Positions 20,110 to 28,601 of a stretch of DNA of 64,000 nt are shown here, piece by piece. The DNA is taken from contig NZ_JADQTL010000009.1 in the NCBI RefSeq assembly GCF_017168145.1, positions 496,001 through 560,000 of the forward strand, given 5' to 3'. Numbering within the stretch: position 1 is the first letter of the stretch; every line of letters begins with the position of its first letter. A program made the translations under genes and the position numbers. A model generated the notes under the pieces. The model was not told the origin of the DNA, ran no database searches, and saw only the letters and a list, made by a program, of their open reading frames with translations. This DNA comes from Anaerovorax sp. IOR16. Its GTDB lineage: Bacteria; Bacillota; Clostridia; Peptostreptococcales; Anaerovoracaceae.

Positions 20110-22090
20110 GGCGTCTCCTCCTGAAAAATGTAATTCCTCCCGCAGCCAAAATCAGCCCACCTGACAAAGGAAGTAGCGGTGACATATCGTTTTGTACTTC
20201 CTGCGTATTTGATATTTCCAAAATCGTGTAGGTTCCCACCACATCCGCTGTAAAGCGCAGAAGATCTCCATCATAGGAGGCATCTGTAATTTGTTCGCCT
20301 GCTTCATTTTGGACGGTTATTTCCGTATTTTCCGACTGCGGCATATATCGAAGCCGCAAAATCGTTCCCGTTAGTTCCGTAACCGATTTACCGGAAACCT
20401 CTACTGCAAGCTGAATTTGGTTGTTTTTCGGCTGTGTCAGCTTAACGGACAGGGTATCTGAATTCGACAGGTTCAGTGCCAAAAGCAGATTGCTTGGAAT
20501 GCTGGCTGTTAAATTGCCGGAACCAAACACCACGTTTTCCTCATCTGTGCAGAGATCCTGTAGACGCAGACCGGAAATTACAGTTTGGGTCGGAGAATAG
20601 GATTCTGAAACGACGGCAGGTTGGCGGGATTCGGAGATTTTTTCCGGCGGTGTATTGTTATCGTTCGGTACTGGGTTTAGTATTGCCTTTGTAATATCCT
20701 CCGGCTGGGACACTGTATGGTTCCTTGGCTCAGACAAAGCTCTCACTATTTCATAAAAAAAGGAGGTATCTGAATACACTGGCACTGCCGATTCTGTTAA
20801 AAAGGCAGGAGTATCCAAAGCTGGTGTATCTGTCACAGGAGCCGGAACCGGCTGGGTGCCTGACCCCGAGCTGCTGCCGCCAGCGTCGCCACCATCTCGG
20901 TCACCGTCTGAGTAATCGAGGATACTAAGCTCCCCATCATATTGAAAGGTCAGAACACCGGTATGATTACCGGGATAGGTCACCTTAAGTTCATAGGAGC
21001 TTCCATATACAAGGATTCGTTGGGAAAGCTGGAGACTATCGGAGACCAGCAAAAAACCATCGCTTAAACGTGTCCATTCTCCAGTATCCTGTCGCAGCCA
21101 TACGGCAAACTCGTCCAGCTGTTCCTGTTGATCCGCAGAAAGCACCCATGGAAAGCGAAGAAAGCCGCGCGCGGATACGCAGCAGTTGATATCCGGCTCA
21201 CCGGGTGCTTGAATAGAAACCGCGCATAGCTGTCGAGGTTGAGAAACTCCATCCGCCAGCATATATTCCGTTCCAAGGTTGGGGGGAGCCGAAGCATAGT
21301 AAACACCGGGGACACTAGTATCCACGGCATCAAAAGACCAGGTATCCGATACCAAGTTATAAGGATTGTTATCTGCGTCATAGCCGGTAAAGCCTACAAT
21401 TTGATCCGCGAACCAGTCGACAAGCTCATCCTGCGTGGTACCAACGGCAAATGCCACGGCATCCGTCCGATCCAGATTATCAAACCAGGTTAGGGTGATT
21501 GCCGTAGGAGATACGGCGAACACCGGCGAGGTTACTTGTACGCAAATGGAGATGATATTCTCCAGACCATCCGAGAGTACCGCTCCTTCTGGAATAGAAA
21601 TGCTTCCAATGGCAGTGTAGTTGCCGGGCGTTTGGGCGTCTATTGTACTGAAATCCCATGTAACGAACAGTGTAAGTGAATAGTAAGTGCCGTCTTTTTC
21701 TACCGTCCCATATAGAACAACAGTATCCAGTGCACTATGTAACTGAGTGAAGATAGTATCACCGCAATCCATGCAAAACGTACCACTAAGTGTATCCGGA
21801 GTAGTAAAGGAAATAACGCTGCTGGTATAATCAAAGCCTTCGGGAACCGGACTGTCTTCGATTCCTGATGGTGAGCCGGAAATTTCGTCTGTTTCAGTGG
21901 TTTCCGCATCGTCCGTAACCGTATCGGAAGGAGTGGCTGTACCAGTGGAAATATCGGAATCAGTGCCGCTACCTGAATCAGTATCCACAATAGCGTTAGC
22001 AGATACGATTGGATCCTCTGCTGCAAGTACGTAAGGCGTAAGCGCTCCGCAGAGCAGGGCAGTTAAAATCAATGCAAGTATCTGTTTCAT
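20102..22090 (-). CDS. sortase-type cell-surface protein
   Basis: A 662-residue secreted protein. A signal peptide (about 1-23, ending VLAA) is followed by a Ser/Thr/Asp-rich low-complexity region (about 25-70), several beta-rich repeats and a second Ser/Gly/Pro-rich linker (about 385-420). The C-terminus reads 'LPLSGG', then a hydrophobic helix, then RRRRHG, a sorting-signal layout with Ser in place of the usual LPXTG Thr. Its gene is sandwiched between the response regulator and the kinase, with 4- and 8-base overlaps. It may be part of the sensing system rather than only an output (inference). Confidence 0.75.
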   Translation of the reverse strand: MKQILALILTALLCGALTPYVLAAEDPIVSANAIVDTDSGSGTDSDISTGTATPSDTVTDDAETTETDEISGSPSGIEDSPVPEGFDYTSSVISFTTPDTLSGTFCMDCGDTIFTQLHSALDTVVLYGTVEKDGTYYSLTLFVTWDFSTIDAQTPGNYTAIGSISIPEGAVLSDGLENIISICVQVTSPVFAVSPTAITLTWFDNLDRTDAVAFAVGTTQDELVDWFADQIVGFTGYDADNNPYNLVSDTWSFDAVDTSVPGVYYASAPPNLGTEYMLADGVSQPRQLCAVSIQAPGEPDINCCVSARGFLRFPWVLSADQQEQLDEFAVWLRQDTGEWTRLSDGFLLVSDSLQLSQRILVYGSSYELKVTYPGNHTGVLTFQYDGELSILDYSDGDRDGGDAGGSSSGSGTQPVPAPVTDTPALDTPAFLTESAVPVYSDTSFFYEIVRALSEPRNHTVSQPEDITKAILNPVPNDNNTPPEKISESRQPAVVSESYSPTQTVISGLRLQDLCTDEENVVFGSGNLTASIPSNLLLALNLSNSDTLSVKLTQPKNNQIQLAVEVSGKSVTELTGTILRLRYMPQSENTEITVQNEAGEQITDASYDGDLLRFTADVVGTYTILEISNTQEVQNDMSPLLPLSGGLILAAGGITFFRRRRHG

Positions 22091-22812
22091 GTCCTATCCC
22101 CCCGTAGTGAGCCGGCGGAAAGGCTCAGACGCTGCTGCTGTACTTGTCGCTGTAACCGCCTGCTAACTGGCAGATGCTCTTCATTTTTCAAAATGAGATA
22201 GTTGCTGCCAAGTTCCCGCACCTCCTTTAGGTTGACCATAATGCCCTTAAAGCAGGACACGAACTGCGGATAGGCTGACAGCTGTCCAGAAAGCTCTGTG
22301 AAGCTGCCTGATACCGGAATAAGGCAGTCCTTTAAATGGATACAGGCGGAGCGGTTCTGGTAATCGGCATAAAGGATACGGTTCAGGGCAATTTCCAGAG
22401 GTTGATTCCTTGTGATAACCGTGATGGAGGGCTCGCTTTGCAATTCTGCAATTTTGCAGTAGTGTAGAGCCCGTGAGAGATTTTCCAGCGTTGCTGGCTT
22501 TACGATGTAATCGGCGGCCCGAACATCGTAGCTTTTCACACCAAATTCCGAGCTGGTGGTAAGGAAAATGAGATTGACATTCTCATCAAGCTGCCGCAGC
22601 TTTAATGCGCAGTCCACGCCATTTTCATCGTTTAGGAAAATATCCATAAAAACAACGTCATAGCTGCCCGGTATGTAATCGCTAAGTAGTTCCCTACCGC
22701 TGTGAAATTTTTTAATTTGTATCGTTTGCTGCTGTTTGATTTCATATTGTTCTAAAAGGCTACAGAGTATTTCGCATTCAGAAGCCAGATCATCTATAAT
22801 TGCTGCATTTAT
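22087..22812 (-). CDS. LytTR-family response regulator
   Basis: A two-component regulator of about 241 residues. The receiver domain has acidic pocket 'IIDD', phospho-acceptor D57 in 'VVFMDIF', and 'YIVKPA' with the conserved Lys. A C-terminal LytTR DNA-binding domain ('ITVITRNQPLEIALNRILYADYQNR...HLPVSRRLQRQVQQ') follows. The longest open frame starts further up (22935) but would cover the promoter. The receiver homology begins at 'INAAIIDD', preceded by AAAGGAGG 8 bases away, with ATA as the in-frame codon at 22812. The start may therefore be a non-canonical AUA. It is the first gene of a three-gene operon with surface protein and kinase. Confidence 0.78.
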   Translation of the reverse strand: MNAAIIDDLASECEILCSLLEQYEIKQQQTIQIKKFHSGRELLSDYIPGSYDVVFMDIFLNDENGVDCALKLRQLDENVNLIFLTTSSEFGVKSYDVRAADYIVKPATLENLSRALHYCKIAELQSEPSITVITRNQPLEIALNRILYADYQNRSACIHLKDCLIPVSGSFTELSGQLSAYPQFVSCFKGIMVNLKEVRELGSNYLILKNEEHLPVSRRLQRQVQQQRLSLSAGSLRGDRT

Positions 22813-22849
22813 TTGAAATCCCTCCTTTGCATATAATAATCCATTTAAT

Positions 22850-22858
22850 ATTATACCA
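22850..22858 (-). promoter_or_regulatory. extended -10 promoter of the response-regulator operon
   Basis: On the minus strand TGGTATAAT gives TG-N-TATAAT (TATAAT at 22855-22850). No good -35 is visible. Transcription would begin inside the longer open frame, so translation must start downstream of it. Confidence 0.5.
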
Positions 22859-22952
22859 TAAATTCTGGAAAAAATTTGACTGCTTGTGCAGATTTTCGAC
22901 CACTTGATCATAACGCCTTGTAAAACACTTGACAAAATGCTACCCTAATAAA

Positions 22953-22998
22953 AACTACTAGACTTCTGATGAAGAGGACTAGTAGTTATTTTTTTTAT
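22953..22998 (+). terminator. terminator-like hairpin in the leader of the 23025 operon
   Basis: AACTACTAG (22953-22961) and CTAGTAGTT (22979-22987) form a perfect 9-bp stem with an inner CTTC-TGAT-GAAG helix, followed by a long T-rich tract. No plus-strand gene ends upstream within 4.8 kb. A TTGACA lies at 22929-22934, so this is best read as an attenuator ahead of the pseudo-receiver genes. Confidence 0.6.
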
Positions 22999-23024
22999 TT
23001 TTTATAAGAAAAGGAGGAGGTCGC

Positions 23025-23405
23025 GTGAATATTGCACTGTGTGCGGCGTTTCTGGAGGAGGATGTCTGGGAAAGCCGTCTGCTGGAGGCCGCTTCCCTAC
23101 ATAAGGTGGAGATTACAGAATGCAACAGCGCCCGGGCGCTATTGCCTCTGTTAGAGCTAAAGCCATTTTCCCTTCTGGCCGTGGTATTAAATGGCGTGAC
23201 AGGACTCGAGGTGGTTCGGGAGCTTAGGGAGAAAGTACCGGATATGCCCATCCTGTGGATTTCTGACGAGGATTACAGTCTGTTTGGCTATCAGTACCGC
23301 GTCACATATTTTCTGCGAAGGCCTGTGTCAGGCATAGAGCTGCGGGAAGCGGTAACAGCCTGCTTGAGACTTTCAGAGAAGAGTGAGGAGGAAATGAAAA
23401 AATGA
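23025..23405 (+). CDS. degenerate receiver-like protein 1
   Basis: A 126-residue protein whose second half follows the receiver-domain pattern: 'GVTGLEVVRELREKVPDMPILWISDEDYSLFGYQYRVTYFLRRPVS' parallels the GLE/LR, TPI, T/S, Y and KP positions of LytTR-type receivers. The phospho-acceptor Asp is absent (hydrophobic 'AVVLN' there) and the KP lysine is Arg. It therefore cannot be phosphorylated in the normal way. The GTG start has a strong AAGGAGGAGG. It overlaps the next gene by 4 bases, and the two diverge from the LytTR operon. Role unknown; it may bind partners of that system. Confidence 0.6.
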   Translation: MNIALCAAFLEEDVWESRLLEAASLHKVEITECNSARALLPLLELKPFSLLAVVLNGVTGLEVVRELREKVPDMPILWISDEDYSLFGYQYRVTYFLRRPVSGIELREAVTACLRLSEKSEEEMKK

Positions 23406-23752
23406 CAAAAATAATTGCACTGTGCGGCGTGGATGAAGAAATAACCTGCTTACTGGAACGTTGCGATGAATATTGCTTTCTGCGCTTTTTTGACGAACCG
23501 GAACGGCGCGGAGATGTAAAGCTGGCATATTTGCTGCGAAGCGGTCTGACTGTATTGCTTGCCATTGTGGGTTACCGCGGAGCTAAAGGACTTGCGGCCT
23601 GCGATTATTTGAGAACACAGAATCGTTCGCTGCCTATTCTGTGGCTGTGTGATCGGAAGGAATTTGAGCTTGAAGCAAAGCGGATTTCGGTAAGCTTTCA
23701 TGGCACAGGTCCGCCATATCCGGTATCAGTAGTTCGGCAGGTGATGTTGTGA
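23402..23752 (+). CDS. degenerate receiver-like protein 2
   Basis: A 116-residue paralogue-like neighbour of the preceding gene. 'LLAIVGYRGAKGLAACDYLRTQNRSLPILWLCDRKEFELEAK' keeps the receiver rhythm, but there is no acceptor Asp and the KP motif is replaced by 'GPPYP'. The ATG overlaps the upstream stop, so the pair is translationally coupled. An imperfect hairpin follows at about 23812-23837. I do not recognise a named family. Confidence 0.5.
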   Translation: MTKIIALCGVDEEITCLLERCDEYCFLRFFDEPERRGDVKLAYLLRSGLTVLLAIVGYRGAKGLAACDYLRTQNRSLPILWLCDRKEFELEAKRISVSFHGTGPPYPVSVVRQVML

Positions 23753-23886
23753 TTAAGGACAGCACTGCTTTGCAGAGCTTGTTGAAAAGAAATAAGGGTT
23801 TATTACAAGGGACAGCATTTTGCACGGTTCCTTTCAGCTTATGAGGCAGTATGCCTAAGTATGAATTTTAATAGGAGGAAATCAAT

Positions 23887-26800
23887 ATGCAATCAAAATT
23901 TGCTAACAAAGTTCTTACGGGAATTCTGTCGGTTTGCTTAATGCTGCAGGTATGTATGCCAGTAGCATATGCCGAAGGCAGCAATAAAACACCTACTGTT
24001 GATATTGAAAGTAAAAGTATTTATGCCAACGGCACGCCGATTACTATTGAAGCAGGCACATTAACAGGTGGAGTGAGAAACACAAAAATCAAATACAATA
24101 ATGGCACAAATGATGTATATCTTGATTTAAATCCCAACGAAGGAGGTATTCAGCAAGAGGCAAATTTATCAGAATATAAGGTATTTGGCGGGAGCAACCC
24201 AAGTGATTACTCTGAGATAGAGAATACTTCTATCACCATGATAGGAGGAAGAGTACGTGATATCTACGGTGGAGGGCATTCTCCTGGTGTCAGCGGAGAT
24301 ACTCATATAAACATTAGTGGGAATGCTGAAGTTTGCGGAGATGTTTACGGTGGGGGTTCCGGTAATGAAGTTTTGGGGACTGCCTATATCACTATAACAG
24401 GTGGAGATATTTCTCAGGACCATGCGGGCATGGTTAGCGGTGGAGGCGCAGAGTGGGGTACTGTAGGCCGTGCTGAGATTAAAATAACTGGTGGAAAAGT
24501 AAATAAAGTCATGGTGGTAGCACAAGGCGGTGGTAATGTAACTGGGGATAAAACTGCGCTGATAACAGTGCCGGTTTGGGTAAACGATAGGGAGTTTACC
24601 AATGCTTTGTATAAAACGGACACACAGTGGATTGTAAAAGGAGATATTACACTTACTGATGATTTGAAAATAACTATAGCAGAAAATGAGACTATGATTG
24701 TGTCAGATGGAAGTAACCTTACAACCAACGAAAATCTTACTAACAACGGAACGATTATTAAAAAAGGGACAATAACAGGTGATGTCTCAGGTACAGGTTC
24801 TATCGTATTAACGCCTATAGTAGATGATGCAAATAAAGCAGTCTATGCAAATGGTATTCCTATCACTATTTTAGCAGGCACATCGGCTAATCAAAGCAAG
24901 ATTTCTTACGGAGAGGGTTTGTATGTGGATTTTAACGGAAATTCTTCTAAGGATTTAACAGGGTATTCCATATACGGTGGAAGCAATTCGGAACAAAAAA
25001 TAAATTCTAATATCAAGATGACTGGTGGCAGTGTCGAAAATATTTATGGACAAGGAAAAGGGTATGCTGTCCAAAATACAAACCTTCTGATTACTGGTGG
25101 AACGGTAAGCGGAACCATTGAGGGTGGAGGGGAAATCTCCACAGATAGTGGTTATATTGAAGTTGTTAGCAATGCCTTAAAACTTGAAACCTTTGACAGT
25201 CTTTTATATAAGGAAGAGGAACTAAAATGGAAAATCAAAGGAGAATACACGATTCTAGAGAAAGACGACTTTTGGGTAGATAGTAATGAAACCTTGGAGA
25301 TTCCGGAAAATGCTATACTTATTGTAAGAGGTGAGCTTACGAATAAAGGAACTATAATCAACAATGGAAAAATCATTGGTGTAGCAACAGGAAATGTGCA
25401 GGGAACAGGAGTGGTTTGCACTGAGCCTGTCATAGATAAGGATAATAAAGTAATATATGGTAATGGAGTTCCTATCATTATTGAAAAGGGTTCGGATTCG
25501 GAGCATTCAAAAATTAAATACTATGATGGTACAAGCTATACCTACTTAAAGATAGATAACTCAGAGGATTTACTAATTAAAGATTATAGAATTGATGGTG
25601 GCGCAGCAGGTGGAGAAGTAAGAAAGACATCAATTATTATTAATGGTGGAAATATCAATTGTATTAGTGGCGGTAATGCAACAGAATCCGTTGATATTAT
25701 TGTCACGGGAGATGTTATTATGCCAGCTGATCGTGAAAATATTTCTTGTGGTGTTAATAAAGATGCCATCAGCAACCTCTATGTATACTATGAAGGTACA
25801 GATCCCGATTATATGCCTTATCCAAGTATTGATAACAGTTCTTATGGTTTTAATAATATATTTTGTTATTATCCTAATATACAAAATAAGGGGGAGGATT
25901 GGAAACCTGAAATAATCAAAGGCAAAGCTGTTATTCCAAAGGGCTATAAGGTAGTGATACCAAATGGAAAAACAATGACAATTCCAAGAGGAAGCACTCT
26001 TACCATAGAAGGTACATTAATAAATGATGGTTCTTTATTAGCGGAGGGCTGTATTTCTGAAGAAAGCACAGGTACATTGCAAGGATCCGGCATATTCAAG
26101 ACAACGATGTTTACCGCTGATGATATTCAAGCGATTCCCGACCAACTCTATACCGGAAATCTCATTATGCCTGCTGTGACAGTAAATTCCACACGTACTT
26201 TTATGGGCAAAGTATTTTCCTTGGATACCTCAAGCTACACCAAGAGTTATGAGAACAATACCAATACAGGAGTTGCAAAGGTAGTATTTACTTCTGCAAA
26301 CGGTACAGCAGTTGAAAAAGCTTTCAATATCGTTAAATCTGGTACCATCTTTGATGGCGGTATAAAAACCTATAAGAATAAGGATAATGCAGAAACAAAT
26401 ACATTTACCTATGGCGATACCATCACCGTTTCTGCAAAGCCAAAAGCAACCGGCACGGCAAGTCGTTTTAAAACAAGGAGCCTTACCGCACCGACAACCA
26501 ATCAGATGGCATTGTTTATAACAAAGAATGGCGTGGAAACGCAGATTTCCGATCCTGTGGATGCAGATGGAAACGGTGTTTATACCATGTACTATGATAC
26601 AAAAAATAAAAACCTCGCCATTGGTAGCGCTACCATTACCGCAAAATATGTGGGCAATACCAATATGGCAGATTATAGCGGCACAGTAACCGTTACGCTA
26701 AATAAAAAGGCGATTACCTCCGCAGTAGTCAATCCTTCCGACACTTCTGTAAGCAAAGAATATGACGGAACAAACAGTTTTACCAGTGTGGCTTTGACCT

Positions 26801-28509
26801 TAAACAGCAGCGATATTTTATCTGGTGATACGGTAACTGCCACTGCAAAGGGTACTGTAGCCGATGCCGATGCTGGCACAGGTAAAACCTTTATGGCCAC
26901 AAGTGCTGCATTAGACGGTGATGATAAAGACTATTACAGCCTTGATAAAGCGGTTGTCAGCGGTAACGTATCTATCACCCAGGCAGTTGCCACAGGAGTA
27001 AATCAAGAATTGCCAGTCTTAAAAGGATTGGCAAAGGAACATACCTTCGATTTAACGAAGCTGCTCCCTGATCTTTCCGGGGATAAAAGCTTTGGAGATA
27101 TTAGTTATATGCTAGGAACGGTGACTAATACCGAAAATGTTTTGGCACAGAACCCTGTAGATAGTGATATAGCAGATGGTAAAATCACTTTAAATGTGGC
27201 CAATGTAACAGATAAGGACAAAACAGCAACAATACAAATTAAAGTAGCATCTAAGAATTATAAAGACTTCACTGCTGATTTGAAGGTAAAAACTATAGAT
27301 AAGACACCGTTGAGCATTGACGCTGTGTTTGAAAGCGGAACATATAATGGGAAGCCTTATGCTTATCTAGGTACACCAACTTTCAAAAATGGTACGGAAG
27401 CCGCGGAAAACATTACCTACACAGCAAAATATGCAGGCAGGGAAGGTACAATCTATGATGAAAGTGAAACTGCACCAAAGGATGCAGGAAAATACAACCT
27501 TATACTTACTGTCAGTGGAGAAAGTGCCAAAACCTATGCCGGTACAGCTGTCATAGGCTTTGAAATCACAAAAAAACAAATTACTGCTAAACCTAATGAT
27601 GTAAGTATAAAATCAAATGTTTCTTTCCCTGCATTTACTTGGAATATCGAAACAGGGATCACAGGAGAAACCCTTACAGCAACCAATGAGGCAAGCGTTT
27701 TAATGGAGGCACAAGAAAAGGGCGTGAAGCTCGAGGCTGTAAAGGTAGGTGAGTTTGATATTGTGTTTACAACAGTACCAGTCTTTAACCAAAACGGTGA
27801 TGCTGAGAAAAACTATGATATTCAAATCGGAAAAGGTAAGTTGACAGTTACAAAGCATAGCTCAGGCGGCGGTTCTTCCTCTAAGGGTAAGGGGAACAGC
27901 AACGTTGAAATAACCGAACCGGATAAGAATTCCGGTGCAGGATATGAGGAAACTACAACTACTGATTTTGCTGATATAGCAAACCATTGGGCAAAGGATG
28001 CCATTGCTTATGTAACAGAAAAGGGATATTTCAGCGGAACTACTTCTACTACATTTTCACCGAATAAATTTATGACGCGTGGCATGGTAGTAACAGTTTT
28101 ATATCGAGTAGCAGGAGAACCTAGTTTATCAAATTTATCGAATTTCAGTGATGTGAACAGCAATGATTATTATGCAGAGGCAGTTGCTTGGTGTGAATCA
28201 CAAAATATTGTGAAAGGTGTGAGTGAAACAAACTTTTCACCAAATACCGTTATTACAAGAGAACAATTATCTAAGATTATCTATGAATACGCAAAGAGTA
28301 AAGGCATGGATGTATCAAAAAAAGGAGATTTGAAAAAATTTACCGATGCAGCTTCAATATCTGAATATGCAGAAGATGCGGTTTCATATGCGGTTGCTAT
28401 GGGAATTATCAGTGGTCGTGGGAACAATACACTTGATACGAAGTCCAGTGCGACACGTGCAGAATTTGCGAGAATCTTGCAGGTCTTTTTAGAAGCTGTT
28501 GAGAAATAG
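23887..28509 (+). CDS. large S-layer-homology surface protein with repeats
   Basis: A 1540-residue secreted protein. Signal peptide about 1-29 (ending AYAEG). Residues about 35-700 contain three degenerate copies of a unit starting 'YANGTPITIEAG', 'YANGIPITILAG' and 'YGNGVPIIIEKG'. Each is followed by Gly-rich beta-helix-like turns and a 'TLTNKGTIINNGKI'-type segment. Residues about 750-1330 carry YDG/MBG-like Ig-type modules ('KEYDGTNSFTSVALTLN', 'SGTYNGKPYAYLG'). A Gly/Ser/Lys linker leads to three SLH motifs (about 1360-1535) that bind secondary cell-wall polymer. The gene has an AGGAGG SD and its own strong terminator. Confidence 0.85.
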   Translation: MQSKFANKVLTGILSVCLMLQVCMPVAYAEGSNKTPTVDIESKSIYANGTPITIEAGTLTGGVRNTKIKYNNGTNDVYLDLNPNEGGIQQEANLSEYKVFGGSNPSDYSEIENTSITMIGGRVRDIYGGGHSPGVSGDTHINISGNAEVCGDVYGGGSGNEVLGTAYITITGGDISQDHAGMVSGGGAEWGTVGRAEIKITGGKVNKVMVVAQGGGNVTGDKTALITVPVWVNDREFTNALYKTDTQWIVKGDITLTDDLKITIAENETMIVSDGSNLTTNENLTNNGTIIKKGTITGDVSGTGSIVLTPIVDDANKAVYANGIPITILAGTSANQSKISYGEGLYVDFNGNSSKDLTGYSIYGGSNSEQKINSNIKMTGGSVENIYGQGKGYAVQNTNLLITGGTVSGTIEGGGEISTDSGYIEVVSNALKLETFDSLLYKEEELKWKIKGEYTILEKDDFWVDSNETLEIPENAILIVRGELTNKGTIINNGKIIGVATGNVQGTGVVCTEPVIDKDNKVIYGNGVPIIIEKGSDSEHSKIKYYDGTSYTYLKIDNSEDLLIKDYRIDGGAAGGEVRKTSIIINGGNINCISGGNATESVDIIVTGDVIMPADRENISCGVNKDAISNLYVYYEGTDPDYMPYPSIDNSSYGFNNIFCYYPNIQNKGEDWKPEIIKGKAVIPKGYKVVIPNGKTMTIPRGSTLTIEGTLINDGSLLAEGCISEESTGTLQGSGIFKTTMFTADDIQAIPDQLYTGNLIMPAVTVNSTRTFMGKVFSLDTSSYTKSYENNTNTGVAKVVFTSANGTAVEKAFNIVKSGTIFDGGIKTYKNKDNAETNTFTYGDTITVSAKPKATGTASRFKTRSLTAPTTNQMALFITKNGVETQISDPVDADGNGVYTMYYDTKNKNLAIGSATITAKYVGNTNMADYSGTVTVTLNKKAITSAVVNPSDTSVSKEYDGTNSFTSVALTLNSSDILSGDTVTATAKGTVADADAGTGKTFMATSAALDGDDKDYYSLDKAVVSGNVSITQAVATGVNQELPVLKGLAKEHTFDLTKLLPDLSGDKSFGDISYMLGTVTNTENVLAQNPVDSDIADGKITLNVANVTDKDKTATIQIKVASKNYKDFTADLKVKTIDKTPLSIDAVFESGTYNGKPYAYLGTPTFKNGTEAAENITYTAKYAGREGTIYDESETAPKDAGKYNLILTVSGESAKTYAGTAVIGFEITKKQITAKPNDVSIKSNVSFPAFTWNIETGITGETLTATNEASVLMEAQEKGVKLEAVKVGEFDIVFTTVPVFNQNGDAEKNYDIQIGKGKLTVTKHSSGGGSSSKGKGNSNVEITEPDKNSGAGYEETTTTDFADIANHWAKDAIAYVTEKGYFSGTTSTTFSPNKFMTRGMVVTVLYRVAGEPSLSNLSNFSDVNSNDYYAEAVAWCESQNIVKGVSETNFSPNTVITREQLSKIIYEYAKSKGMDVSKKGDLKKFTDAASISEYAEDAVSYAVAMGIISGRGNNTLDTKSSATRAEFARILQVFLEAVEK

Positions 28510-28552
28510 CTTGTATGAATACCTGTAATTAATTGAAAGCTTCTAGATAAAA

Positions 28553-28581
28553 AAGGGACAGCACTTTTTGCGCTGTCCCTT
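28553..28581. terminator. bidirectional terminator between SLH gene and ABC-F gene
   Basis: AAGGGACAGC (28553-28562) and GCTGTCCCTT (28572-28581) form a perfect 10-bp stem with T-rich sequence on one side and A-rich on the other, serving both convergent genes. A decayed version of the same hairpin (AAGGGACAGCATTTTGCACG...) occurs at about 23812 before the SLH gene. Confidence 0.85.
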
Positions 28582-28601
28582 GTATATTTTATAAGCTGTA
28601 T

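Noticed and set aside
25643-25915. 90-residue plus frame inside the SLH gene
   Set aside because: Alternative frame of a repeat-rich gene without SD.
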